The notes under the pieces: generated by a model | The model's database searches: none | Told to the model about the DNA's origin: nothing | The model's input: the letters and a program-made list of their open reading frames with translations, nothing else | NCBI RefSeq assembly: GCF_002100145.1 | Contig: NZ_JXQD01000001.1 | Span: forward strand, 124,001 to 188,000 | Direction of reading: 5' to 3' | DNA length: 64,000 nucleotides | Source of the DNA: Vibrio sp. qd031 | GTDB taxonomy: Bacteria; Pseudomonadota; Gammaproteobacteria; Enterobacterales; Vibrionaceae | Made by a program: the position numbers and the translations under genes | Shown here: piece by piece, positions 18,907 to 27,497 of the stretch | Layout: each line of letters opens with the position of its first letter | Numbering within the stretch: position 1 is the stretch's first letter

Positions 18907-20391
18907 TTACCAGAAACTTACGTAGTTTACCCTACCTCTGTCATTTTCAGTTTCATCTTCACCTTCCCAAGTATCAGACAAGTTCGAGTAATGAGTAAAG
19001 AAGTCAACTTCATACACTTTGCTTGTGTCAATATGCGATTTTGGTACCTCAATGGTGATGACTTGATTTAACTCTGTAACCGGAAGATTGTCTGCTAAAG
19101 TCATATAATCATCGTATTCCGCGTCGTTAGACACGTCGTATAAAATAGCCGGTTCGGCCCCATTAAAGTAAAACGCTTCAACCGCTAACGCATAGCCAGA
19201 TTGCGAACGAAAATGAATCCATCGGTTAGCATAATGATTTGCGACAGGCGGTCTTTCTGATCCAGCAGTATGGTATCGGATGAATAAGGTGGTTTCATTT
19301 TGTGCCAAGTACACCGCTGTAACGTCATAGGCGCTTAACCCGGCATCGCCAGTAGGGTCGATAATCATTGGCTCGACTTCATCCCAATTGTTCGTATTGT
19401 CCAAGGTGGGAATCGTGTTATAGGCTTCACTCATACACACCGGAATATCTTGGGTGAGTCGTTTGGCGTAATCGAGAGCAGTTTGTTTATTGTAAAAAAA
19501 CAATTCAGCACCATTAATGGTGTCGTGGTGTGTGCTATGAGTTTTTAGATACTCCTTGGTGCTGCCACATACGATTTCGGTGTAATCCACTTCACCATCA
19601 TCATAGAAGGCAAGCTTACCGTCTTCTAAGCTATAGCCGATGGTGTCGACGTTATCGTCATTGACTAACCCCGTATAAGAGATGGTGCTGTCACTATTAA
19701 AAGTCAGTTGCGCAACTACGGAAACGTTTTCTGGCTCTTCACCACCAACGTCACCCTCACCAAACATGACGAGGTAAAGGGTTTTACCACTGAGCCATTC
19801 GGTAGTAAATTCCACGGGCGCAATGTCAGATAGGGTTTGCTCTAGATGCGCTTTTGCTACGTCTGCGTCAACGGGCTGCTTGTTTAATCCCGGCGTTGAT
19901 ACAAAGCTATTGTATGCCGTGTCAAAACTGTCATCATCGAAGTTAATGTCAAGGTTTTGATCTGCCAGTACCTGATGCATATCAGTAGAAATATCGATGC
20001 CATTGTTTGGGTTTCCATCACTGTCCAGTGTTTGAAGGACTCTCGCTATATTAATGGCTATGGAGTTGTCTGTATCAGAAGTCCGAGCGAGGGTTAATGG
20101 CGTGATAATGTCACCAGCTTGGACAGCGGGCAGCATTATAGAGCCAATAGAGAACTGGACCGTCTCACCGGGTAGATAGCTAAATTCCCCCAAGCTATTG
20201 GTATAGCCGCTGTACGACTCGGTTTGGTAGAACATACCCCCAACCGGGCTATCGACGAAAACACCGGTGTAGGCGCTGGTAGATACTGGGTTTTGGGGGG
20301 CATCGTCCCCCGAGTCACTCGAGCCTCCACAGCCTGCAATGAATGTTGTTGCTACTAGAGTAATTAGTAACTTTTGGTTTAAGGTGGCCAT
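18907..20391 (-). CDS. Secreted lipoprotein of unknown function
   Basis: The 494-residue product has a lipoprotein signal with lipobox IAGC (Cys 21), followed by an acidic Gly/Ser/Asp linker. GVFVDSPVGGMFYQTESYSGYTN with GEFSYLPGETVQFSIG (residues about 42-90) is a small beta domain seen in many Vibrio and Shewanella surface lipoproteins. The C-terminal half (about 330-494) resembles a beta-sandwich with DPTGDAGLSAYDVTAVYLA and RVNYVSFW. It is highly acidic, suiting an exported marine protein. I cannot name a function; the outer membrane is the likely site because there is no Asp after the Cys. Confidence 0.75.
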   Translation of the reverse strand: MATLNQKLLITLVATTFIAGCGGSSDSGDDAPQNPVSTSAYTGVFVDSPVGGMFYQTESYSGYTNSLGEFSYLPGETVQFSIGSIMLPAVQAGDIITPLTLARTSDTDNSIAINIARVLQTLDSDGNPNNGIDISTDMHQVLADQNLDINFDDDSFDTAYNSFVSTPGLNKQPVDADVAKAHLEQTLSDIAPVEFTTEWLSGKTLYLVMFGEGDVGGEEPENVSVVAQLTFNSDSTISYTGLVNDDNVDTIGYSLEDGKLAFYDDGEVDYTEIVCGSTKEYLKTHSTHHDTINGAELFFYNKQTALDYAKRLTQDIPVCMSEAYNTIPTLDNTNNWDEVEPMIIDPTGDAGLSAYDVTAVYLAQNETTLFIRYHTAGSERPPVANHYANRWIHFRSQSGYALAVEAFYFNGAEPAILYDVSNDAEYDDYMTLADNLPVTELNQVITIEVPKSHIDTSKVYEVDFFTHYSNLSDTWEGEDETENDRGRVNYVSFW

Positions 20392-20842
20392 GTGAACTCC
20401 TAATGCTTTCTGTTTGCTCTACCTAATAATAGGTAGTTACAAAGTGGATACAAAGCGTTTGCAGTCTTAGTAATGATACATGCTCAGTAAATAAAGTGAA
20501 TGGCCGTGATAATCGTTATTTAAGGCAGGTTTTTAGATAATAAAAGACATTTAAACTTCCGTTTTATAACGTAAAAATATAGATGTTAGAGTCTATTCAA
20601 GTTATAAATGATTAGGATCATATAAGGCGGGGTTAGTCACTGGGAAAGTTAAAATATCAGAGCTAGCTTAAACTTTTGACAATTAGTCCTCGTTTTACGA
20701 TCCGTAGAGCCGAATCTTGGATAAAACCCCAAAAAGCTCAGTGACCTTTAGGCGCAATTTCTTATCACAGACGCAAGTAGCAAAGCGCTGTTGTGCTGTG
20801 AAACAGCGCTTTGTTGATTAATAAGTTCAGTTTGATGCGGGA
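20392..20842. other. 451-bp gap upstream of the lipoprotein gene
   Basis: AT-rich, with the leftward lipoprotein promoter presumably near 20400-20600. A hairpin at 20781-20813 (12-bp stem CAAAGCGCTGTT / AACAGCGCTTTG) lies just past the 20843-21556 gene and may end its transcript, though no T tract follows. Confidence 0.5.
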
Positions 20843-21556
20843 TCAAGAGCGGTTATAGATCACTGGCGTTTGCGCGCGCCACTGACGCCATAGTGAGGGC
20901 GAAATCAGAAGATCGACCATAAATTTAGCGACGTTGATTCTGCTCGTGTCACCAGAATTAAAAATAGGGTCACGTTGAGGGCTGTCGTGCACTTCAAAAG
21001 GCGAAATCGTGCTGCAATTAACCAATGCGTCGGGGCGAACACTAACCCATTCTAGAGCTTGGGTTGGCTCTTGCTGTAGTTGGGCAGTCGCACGTTCATT
21101 ATCGGCGTGTGGCGGTAAGAGTGCTCGTAAAGTCCCAATGACGCATCGACTGGCGAAAGACATTGGGGCATCGATGCTTCGATTTGCCACGCCGCTTGAA
21201 CTCATTAATACAAGCTTTAATGGTGTCTCACGCTCCAGTAACTCTGCACATCGTTTAACCTTAGCCACAGTATCACTGACCAAGTTTCTTGGGTGGCCAA
21301 AGAGGCCTTTGCAAGAAAGGTTGTGGCCCAAACAACTTACCACTGCGTCGCACTTAGATAGATAGTGACACAGCATCTCGTCGCTCATCGAGTCAATGTT
21401 GTCTCGAACTACAGAAAGCTTGTTATGGTTGGCGATTTCACTGTCTAGCTCGCTTGTTGGTCTCACAATGGCCATTACGTGGTGATGCGCTTCCAACAGT
21501 AATTGTGTTGCTAGTCGTCCTGTTGCGCCTGTTGCGCCTAATACTAATACGTTCAT
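20843..21556 (-). CDS. NAD(P)-binding atypical SDR / NmrA-like reductase
   Basis: The 237-residue protein starts VLVLGATGATGRLATQLLLE, with the glycine motif GATGATG at 7-13 of atypical short-chain dehydrogenases. DAVVSCLGHN and KLVLMSSSGVANR fit the NAD(P)-binding core. These proteins act as flavin reductases, sugar epimerase-like enzymes or redox sensors; the substrate is unknown. The gene is divergent from the LysR gene at 21722, which is its probable regulator. Confidence 0.85.
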   Translation of the reverse strand: MNVLVLGATGATGRLATQLLLEAHHHVMAIVRPTSELDSEIANHNKLSVVRDNIDSMSDEMLCHYLSKCDAVVSCLGHNLSCKGLFGHPRNLVSDTVAKVKRCAELLERETPLKLVLMSSSGVANRSIDAPMSFASRCVIGTLRALLPPHADNERATAQLQQEPTQALEWVSVRPDALVNCSTISPFEVHDSPQRDPIFNSGDTSRINVAKFMVDLLISPSLWRQWRAQTPVIYNRS

Positions 21557-21633
21557 GTTTGTTTCCTCCTAACTGAATACACAATTACTTTAGCTATACT
21601 TAAATGATTTATAAATTGTCTAAAAACGAATGC

Positions 21634-21655
21634 GACTATACATTTGTGTATAGTC
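21634..21655. promoter_or_regulatory. Inverted repeat between the reductase and LysR genes, likely operator
   Basis: GACTATACA (21634-21642) and TGTATAGTC (21647-21655) form a perfect 9-bp inverted repeat with a 4-nt spacer, in the 165-bp divergent promoter region. This placement and size suit a LysR-type binding site. Confidence 0.65.
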
Positions 21656-21721
21656 AGTGTGACGTATAAGCTTGCTAAGATAGAAAACAGATCGAGCCAG
21701 CGGACAAATAAAGGGAAAATT

Positions 21722-22588
21722 ATGGATTGGAATAAGGCGCGTGCTTTTGTGGTTACAGCAGAAGAGGGGAGTTTTTCGGCAGCGGCTCGCAAGCTATCAA
21801 TGACGCAACCGACCTTAAGCCGACAAGTCATGTCACTTGAAGCGGACTTAGCGGTCACTCTTTTTGAGCGAAGTGGACAGACGATTGAGTTAACCCAAGC
21901 CGGGTTAGAGTTGTTAGAGCCAGCACGAAAGATGTATGAAGCGGCTCAGGCGTTTACCATGGTAGCCAGTGGACAATCACAAAGTCTAGAGGGACAGGTT
22001 GTTGTGTCGGTGTGCGAAATGGACGCCGTATATCGCTTGCCTAGTATACTGGATGAACTTAGACAGCATGAGCCTGGAATACGAGTCGAAGTTGTTGTTA
22101 CTAACGGAGTAAGCGACTTAAAGCGTCGTGAGGCCGACATCGCGATACGTAGTTTTAGGCCGACGGAGTACGATTTCATTGCAAAAAAATTGGGTGAAGA
22201 GCATATCGGGCTGTATGGCACAAAACGCTATGTGGAAGCGTTAGTTGACAACTATAAACAGGTTCAGATCTTGGGGTTTAATCAAATTGATAGAATCATT
22301 ACGCTGTTGTCGCACCACGGCTGGGAGCTTGATGAGAGTCATTTTGGGCTGGTGACCAACTATCAACCTATGCAAATAGCACTGTGCGAAAAGGATCTTG
22401 GTGTTCTGTTTATGCCAGAAGATGTGGCCAATTCACTGCCACATTTTCATAAAGTACCTGGGTTTGAGCAACCGTTGATGGAGCTGCCTGTTTGGTTGGT
22501 TTCACCACACGAGCTTAGAAATAATCGCAAGGTTAAGCGAGTATTTGATTTTATTGCGTCGCGTTTGAACAAACGCCTTGAGCACTAA
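21722..22588 (+). CDS. LysR-family transcriptional regulator
   Basis: The 288-residue protein has the N-terminal winged helix-turn-helix (DWNKARAFVVTAEEGSFSAAAR, then LSMTQPTLSRQVMSLE) and a periplasmic-binding-like effector domain from about residue 90. The ATG at 21722 is chosen because AGGGA precedes it by 7 bases and because MDWN-type starts are usual for this branch. It is divergent from the SDR-like reductase and probably controls it and itself through the palindrome at 21634-21655. Confidence 0.92.
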   Translation: MDWNKARAFVVTAEEGSFSAAARKLSMTQPTLSRQVMSLEADLAVTLFERSGQTIELTQAGLELLEPARKMYEAAQAFTMVASGQSQSLEGQVVVSVCEMDAVYRLPSILDELRQHEPGIRVEVVVTNGVSDLKRREADIAIRSFRPTEYDFIAKKLGEEHIGLYGTKRYVEALVDNYKQVQILGFNQIDRIITLLSHHGWELDESHFGLVTNYQPMQIALCEKDLGVLFMPEDVANSLPHFHKVPGFEQPLMELPVWLVSPHELRNNRKVKRVFDFIASRLNKRLEH

Positions 22589-22593
22589 CACAT

Positions 22594-22632
22594 AAAAAGC
22601 CCTCCAATAATTAGTGTCCAACTATTGGGGGC
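22594..22632 (-). terminator. Terminator between converging LysR and chemoreceptor-fragment genes
   Basis: On the minus strand GCCCCCAATA pairs with TATTGGAGGGC (one bulged or wobble position) and is followed by TTTTT. It serves the leftward chemoreceptor fragment and could also stop the LysR transcript weakly. Confidence 0.65.
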
Positions 22633-22668
22633 AGTTTAATAGTCTGGTTTTTTAGTCAAAAGTATTGC

Positions 22669-23229
22669 TTAAGACAGTCTAAATCGACCAACAAGTCTGT
22701 CTAAATCTTGCGCCATTACCTTAAGTGACCCACTTGATGCTTCAATACTTGCAGAGGCTTCAGCGCTGTGCTCACTGCTATCACCAATGTTGACAACGTG
22801 CTGATTAATCTCGCTGATCACCGCAGACTGCTCTTCGGTTGCGGTGGCGATTTGAGTATTAAGATCCGCAATGTGCTGGACATTGCCGACAATTTCTTCA
22901 AGAACTTGGTTGGTACGAAGCGACGCCTCTACACCCATTTCTGCGTGTTCACGACCTTCGTGCACAGATGACACCGCGGCTTTAGCACCATCTTGAAGTT
23001 CGGTGATCATTGCATGGATCTCGTCAGTGGACTCACTGGTTCTTTGAGCAAGGTTACATACTTCGTCGGCGACGACTGCAAATCCGCGGCCTTGTTCGCC
23101 TGCTCGGGCGGCTTCAATTGCAGCGTTAAGTGCAAGCAGGTTGGTTTGTTCTGAAATGCCACGGATAACGTCTAGCACGCTAGAGATAGAGTCACTTTTG
23201 GCCGCCAATGTGTCTATGTTTGACGACAC
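22669..23229 (-). pseudogene. Truncated methyl-accepting chemotaxis protein (signalling domain only)
   Basis: The open frame encodes 186 residues that match only the C-terminal half of a chemoreceptor signalling domain: [40 protein letters not shown] and the C-terminal methylation helix. The usual Arg of EVR is Cys. A TAA lies two codons before the GTG start, and no sensor, membrane or HAMP segment exists upstream. Instead the terminator of the glutaredoxin gene lies only about 30 bases upstream. This is most likely the 3' end of an MCP gene left after a deletion; a short soluble adapter is a less likely alternative. Confidence 0.75.
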
Positions 23230-23251
23230 ACTTTAGGTGTTTGTTAGAATC

Positions 23252-23274
23252 AAAAAAGGCCTCTTTCGAGGCCT
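23252..23274 (-). terminator. Rho-independent terminator of the glutaredoxin-domain gene
   Basis: AGGCCTC and GAGGCCT pair around TTTC/GAAA, and the minus strand continues with TTTTTTG. Confidence 0.85.
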
Positions 23275-23281
23275 GTATATA

Positions 23282-23905
23282 CTATAGATTAACGACGTTA
23301 TCGGGTTGCGATGCCGGCTGCTTAGCCAGCCACTCAATCAAATTATCATGACCACCAATGTACTCCCCATCAATCCAGATTTGAGGAACCGTTACTGGTG
23401 TCTTTTCACCAATGTGTGCTTTCACTTCAGGGATCATTCTATACAGCGCGGCACTGTCTTTCACAACATCGTGATACTGATAGTCAATACCCGCTTCATC
23501 GAGTGCTGCTTTTGCTTTGGTACAGAACGGGCAAGTCGCTTTACCGTAAACGATATTGCCTTGTAATTGATCGCGTTTGGTCCATTCGGCAATGACCGAT
23601 TGTACCAGTACACCGCGATTAAGCGCTTCACCTTGGCTGATCACTTTACCTTCACACACCAAAATAGGCGCATGCCAAGCACCGTAGCGCATAGGTTCCC
23701 ACCAATTTGATAGCCAATCTTTCACGTCTAGTTCTACTGGAATACCATCAAGTTCGTTGGCAAAGGTATCGGCTAATATGTCCTTGGTGAGCGTACATTC
23801 ACCACAAGGTATTTTGACGCTAAATGGGCCCCAACTACCGCCCCAGCGGTATAAAGTGAGTTTAATTGGGCTAGCTTGAGTGTTTGGGGTTGTTTGAGTG
23901 GACAT
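23282..23905 (-). CDS. Two-domain glutaredoxin protein
   Basis: The 207-residue protein joins two thioredoxin-like folds. Residues about 14-105 carry C34-G-E-C37 and WHAPILVCEGKVISQGEALNR, which looks like an adapted thioredoxin fold. Residues about 117-195 are a glutaredoxin with active site C125-P-F-C128, TVPQIWIDGEYIGGHDNL and the glutathione-binding TVPQ. A dithiol glutaredoxin reducing glutathione-mixed disulfides is expected in the cytosol. The first domain may bring a specific partner. It is monocistronic and ends in a terminator. Confidence 0.82.
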   Translation of the reverse strand: MSTQTTPNTQASPIKLTLYRWGGSWGPFSVKIPCGECTLTKDILADTFANELDGIPVELDVKDWLSNWWEPMRYGAWHAPILVCEGKVISQGEALNRGVLVQSVIAEWTKRDQLQGNIVYGKATCPFCTKAKAALDEAGIDYQYHDVVKDSAALYRMIPEVKAHIGEKTPVTVPQIWIDGEYIGGHDNLIEWLAKQPASQPDNVVNL

Positions 23906-24211
23906 ACTGCATTCCTTTTAAAGTCTCTTTCCTTAATAGAACCGCTGCGCGTAAAAAAACTTTCAATGCATCACGTCAATGGCTCAAAAACTGATATAAA
24001 TACTAGCAAATCAGAGTCAAGGAGGATATCTCAACCTGCTGTTGATAGCGCTTAAGGCTTTCTTTATTAACCTCTAGTTTTGGCTGATCAGTTAGTATAT
24101 TTGGCTCATGGTCAAATTTTTTGCTGTGTAGACGACGCTTAAGTGTGCTTCAAAGTGTAATTGTGTAAGACTGTCGCCCGAAATCGTTCCCACCCTTAGT
24201 CTGGAATCCTC
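23906..24211. other. 306-bp intergenic region between divergent genes
   Basis: It should carry promoters for the glutaredoxin-domain gene and the DUF3087 gene. Nothing else is recognisable. Confidence 0.4.
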
Positions 24212-24718
24212 ATGCAGTTAAAAAAGATTGATAAACACACGTATCGCTCACGACTTAATAGAATTATTGTTGCGTGCATCGTCTCGTTAGCTGGGCTAAG
24301 TTTATTGGTATCTCAAGTGCTGATTGTACTTTTCCCTTCCGAGTCTGGATCTCATTTTCATTGGAATTTGTTAGGGGTGATAGTAGCGGCACTGTTGGTG
24401 GCAAGTGTTCTTCATAAGCTTAAAAATTATCCTAAGCTGGAAGAAGTGGCGTATGTGTGGGACTTAAAGCATCAACTTAACTTGATTTATCGAAAGAATA
24501 GAAAATTACTGGCAGAAGCAAAAGCAGGTAATCCACTAGCGATGCTTGCCCTGCAGTACAGTTACGAGGGATCACGTCAATTGTGGCAACTGGACGATAA
24601 CTCGATCACCATGGACAGTTTGAATAAAGCGCAGAATCAATTGGATGAATGGGTTGAGCAATATGGTGTGGTTTTAGATATTAGTAAGTATCAAGAAGAG
24701 CTTTTAAAACAATTCTGA
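24212..24718 (+). CDS. DUF3087 family membrane protein
   Basis: The 168-residue protein has two helices (about 20-41 and 50-66) followed by a cytoplasmic helical tail. The segments MQLKKIDKHTYRSRLNRI, LKNYPKLEEVAYVWDLKHQL and LALQYSYEGSRQLWQLDDN fit the DUF3087 family of gammaproteobacteria. Function is unknown. No clear ribosome site precedes the ATG. It is monocistronic and shares a terminator with the convergent porin gene. Confidence 0.8.
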   Translation: MQLKKIDKHTYRSRLNRIIVACIVSLAGLSLLVSQVLIVLFPSESGSHFHWNLLGVIVAALLVASVLHKLKNYPKLEEVAYVWDLKHQLNLIYRKNRKLLAEAKAGNPLAMLALQYSYEGSRQLWQLDDNSITMDSLNKAQNQLDEWVEQYGVVLDISKYQEELLKQF

Positions 24719-24729
24719 ATGTTAAGATC

Positions 24730-24760
24730 AAAAAAACCACGCTTTCGAGCGTGGTTTTTT
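24730..24760. terminator. Bidirectional terminator between DUF3087 and porin genes
   Basis: AAAAAACCACGCT and AGCGTGGTTTTTT form a perfect 13-bp stem with tetraloop TTCG. Confidence 0.92.
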
Positions 24761-24773
24761 AATTGGGGCGTGC

Positions 24774-25661
24774 CTAGAAGTTGTAACGTAACCCAACCAC
24801 TAGCTCATTGTTCGCTTCGTTGTCAATTTGGTATGACGCGAAAGTACGCATAGCGCTGTTAAAGCGGTATTGGCCTTCTAGTGCAAAGAAATCTTTTTCT
24901 TTTTCATCTGCCTCAGCATATCCGTAAATACCAATTAGACGAAACTCGCTAGTCAATTTGTATTCAGCGGCAAGCTCTACAGAGTTCAAATTGTCGTCAT
25001 CTTGATCAACAATAGCGTAAGTAGCACCTAAATAAAGGTTGTCTAGAGTGTAGCCTGCACCAAGGGTAATTTGGTTTGTGTCGTCTTGACTTGAGTAAGC
25101 TAGACCTAGGTCAAGACCGAAATCTAGTGAGGCCATGCCAGCAATACCAAAGCTATCACCGTCTTTATCGCCAGCTGCGATATAGTTTGCATTAACCGTG
25201 AACATATCGGTGATGTCGTGTTGGTACAAGAAAGTATTATTTTGCTTGTCTTTTGCAGCACCAATGATCTTTTGTATACCTGAGTGGTAAGACGCAATAT
25301 CAGTCATGTCAGAGATCATAACGTTCGACGTGTCTTGTCGACCGTATGAGACGTCACCAAAGTTTGTACCTAGGCCAGCGTACAAGTAACGGTTTTCTGA
25401 ATCAACACCGGGTTTCATTTCATATTCCATGAAGCCAAAACCTGTTAGCCCTTCAGCGATTTTGGTTTCGCCACCAAAGTTAATGCGCGCACGGCTTTTA
25501 TCTGCCATTGTGCCTTTTACGTCATCAGAGAACAGACCACGTACTTCTGCACGGCCGCCAATGCTGAATTTGGTGTCGTCGTTTTGATAGACAGTAGCTG
25601 CGGTTGTCGCTGCAGATGCGAATGCTGATGTAATGGCAACGGCTAGTAGTACTTTTTTCAT
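24774..25661 (-). CDS. Gram-negative porin, OmpU-like
   Basis: The product is 295 residues with signal peptide MKKVLLAVAITSAFASAATTAA. The mature start DDTKFSIGGRAEVRGLF, the acidic loops and the C-terminal LVVGLRYNF ending in Phe are standard for trimeric outer-membrane porins. FGDVSYGRQDTSN is the conserved porin segment. The ATG at 25661 is chosen over an upstream in-frame start because AAGGA precedes it by about 7 bases and the signal peptide follows. It is shorter than OmpU (about 330), so an alternative small porin is possible. Confidence 0.88.
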   Translation of the reverse strand: MKKVLLAVAITSAFASAATTAATVYQNDDTKFSIGGRAEVRGLFSDDVKGTMADKSRARINFGGETKIAEGLTGFGFMEYEMKPGVDSENRYLYAGLGTNFGDVSYGRQDTSNVMISDMTDIASYHSGIQKIIGAAKDKQNNTFLYQHDITDMFTVNANYIAAGDKDGDSFGIAGMASLDFGLDLGLAYSSQDDTNQITLGAGYTLDNLYLGATYAIVDQDDDNLNSVELAAEYKLTSEFRLIGIYGYAEADEKEKDFFALEGQYRFNSAMRTFASYQIDNEANNELVVGLRYNF

Positions 25662-26039
25662 TATTATTTCCTTGAGTGAAGCTGAGCTAAGGCTCGATAA
25701 AAAATGAGAGCTGTGTCTCGCTTTGATGGGAAGGATACTAAGTGGCTTATATGAATGAAGTGTTGCTCGAAAATGAAGGTTTGATTTCAAACGGTACAAG
25801 CTTGAGCAGTTAGGTAAGTCATTGATAGGCAGTGTTTTATATGGTGTCCAGATGTAAGGAAGTGTTGCGCTGTTCGGGGTTTTTGATGGGGATCAATAGT
25901 TCACCGGATTGCTTATTACCTTACTTGAAGTGTGATAATTATCTCAAACCGACCGTCGGTTTGCCATTACTCTACAGTTAATATAAAGCAACTCACTAAA
26001 CGCTATGTGCCCACGCATGGAACAAAGGTGTACTAAAAA
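25662..26039. other. 378-bp intergenic region holding porin and TetR promoters
   Basis: The porin leader occupies the left part. The palindrome at 25945-25963 is listed separately. No gene is seen. Confidence 0.5.
25945..25963. promoter_or_regulatory. TetR-type operator upstream of the envelope-transport operon
   Basis: CAAACCGAC-C-GTCGGTTTG is a perfect 19-bp palindrome about 77 bases before the TetR start. The core accGACCGTCggt recurs as an operator for TetR regulators of lipid and envelope genes, so autoregulation of the 26040-31886 operon is likely. Confidence 0.75.
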
Positions 26040-26696
26040 ATGGAAGCAAAAAAACAGCGGTTTCTAGATGCTGCTCAAGTGTTGTTTTTAAGCAAAGGCT
26101 TTGAGAGCACATCAGTCAACGACATCCTCCAATACGTAGGCGCGTCTAAAGGAGCGTTTTATCACTACTTTACCTCTAAGCAAGCACTGCTAGATGAATT
26201 TACCGACCAATTGACCCAGCAGACCATGGATCAAATGGAGAAAGTAGTGCAAGACTCGTCACTTAATTTTAAAGGCCGTTGGAGTGCGTTTTTCGAAGCC
26301 GGCTATAAATGGAAAATAGAGCATAAAGACCAACTGTTAGAGCTGCACAAAACCATGGAACAAGATGAAAACGTGCTGCTTAAAAATCGGATAGAAAAAA
26401 CCATTCAGCGTAAGTTCTTGCCTTTATTAGCGAGCTTAATACAAGAAGGAAAAGATCTAGGGGTATTTAAACTCGACTCAGCACTCGGATGTGCCCACTT
26501 TATTTCCTATGGCATCACCGGCTTTAGCCAACATTTTTCCAGTCTATTGCTTAGTGAGGACGATGTTGATGCCAGACGCGCTGAGTTCGTCGAACTTACC
26601 CGTACCTTACAACAAAGTATTGCCAGAGTGTTGGGCAATGACTCACCCGATTACATTACCGTTCAATTTGACGAATTTATTGAATGGATCGAATAA
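26040..26696 (+). CDS. TetR-family repressor of the envelope-transport operon
   Basis: The 218-residue protein has a TetR helix-turn-helix at residues 5-50 (KKQRFLDAAQVLFLSKGFES and VGASKGAFYHYFTSKQAL) and a variable all-helical ligand domain. It is the first gene of a run of six with gaps under 25 bases, and a perfect palindrome lies upstream. It probably represses its own operon and responds to a hydrophobic effector, but no ligand is known. Confidence 0.9.
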   Translation: MEAKKQRFLDAAQVLFLSKGFESTSVNDILQYVGASKGAFYHYFTSKQALLDEFTDQLTQQTMDQMEKVVQDSSLNFKGRWSAFFEAGYKWKIEHKDQLLELHKTMEQDENVLLKNRIEKTIQRKFLPLLASLIQEGKDLGVFKLDSALGCAHFISYGITGFSQHFSSLLLSEDDVDARRAEFVELTRTLQQSIARVLGNDSPDYITVQFDEFIEWIE

Positions 26697-26710
26697 GGAA
26701 AATATATAAG

Positions 26711-27478
26711 ATGCGAATTTTGAACCGTAACGGGTTGGCCGCACTATTAGCCAGTGGACTACTCATAAGCAGCTCGGTTTTTGCGTCAATGGACGCCAAA
26801 GACATTGTAGAGCGATCCGACAAGCAGATGAGAGGGGACTCGAGCTATAGCGAGCTAACCATGAACATTGTGCGTCCCGACTGGAGCCGCAGTATGGGCA
26901 TGAAGTCGTGGACCAAGGGAAACGATCTTTCGCTAGTGCTTGTCACTGCGCCAGCAAAAGACAAAGGCAGCGCCTCACTGAAACGTCAAAATGAAATGTG
27001 GAGCTGGATACCGACAATAGAAAAGGTGATCAAAATTGCGCCTTCTATGCTTGCTCAGTCTTGGATGGGGTCGGATTTCACTAATAACGATCTAATTAAC
27101 CAGTCATCGATTGTTGTCGATTACACCCATGAAATGGTGAAAGAAGAAGAATTTGATGGAGACATGAGCTGGGTTATCGATGCGATCGCAAAACCCGATG
27201 CGCCGGTTGTGTGGAGCAAAGTGCGTATGTGGATCTCCCAAGAGACTTACTTGCAACGCAAAGTCGAATCTTATGACGAGTTTGATGAGTTGGTGAATAC
27301 CCTCAATACCTACGATGTACAGGAAATAGGCGGTCGCCAAATTGCGGTAAGAATGGAAATGATCCCAGCAGATAAGCCAGGCAATAAAACAGAAATGATT
27401 ACCCATGCGTCACAATTTGATTTTGACATTGGCGATGAGTTTTTTTCTCAATCACAAATGAAGAATCTACGAGACTAA
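26711..27478 (+). CDS. LolA-like outer membrane lipoprotein-sorting protein
   Basis: The 255-residue periplasmic protein has a signal peptide ending near VFA-SMDAKDI. MDAKDIVERSDKQMRGDSSY, EMWSWIPTIEKVIKIAPSML, QSWMGSDFTNNDL and the late VRMEMIPADKPGNKTEM are typical of the LolA-like PF17131 group, which usually travels with RND or ABC exporters. Its fold, like LolA, should shield a lipid chain between membranes. The ATG at 26711 is preferred because AAGGAAAATATATAAG precedes it. It lies between TetR and the permeases. Confidence 0.88.
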   Translation: MRILNRNGLAALLASGLLISSSVFASMDAKDIVERSDKQMRGDSSYSELTMNIVRPDWSRSMGMKSWTKGNDLSLVLVTAPAKDKGSASLKRQNEMWSWIPTIEKVIKIAPSMLAQSWMGSDFTNNDLINQSSIVVDYTHEMVKEEEFDGDMSWVIDAIAKPDAPVVWSKVRMWISQETYLQRKVESYDEFDELVNTLNTYDVQEIGGRQIAVRMEMIPADKPGNKTEMITHASQFDFDIGDEFFSQSQMKNLRD

Positions 27479-27497
27479 CCCCTAGTAAGGAAACGTT

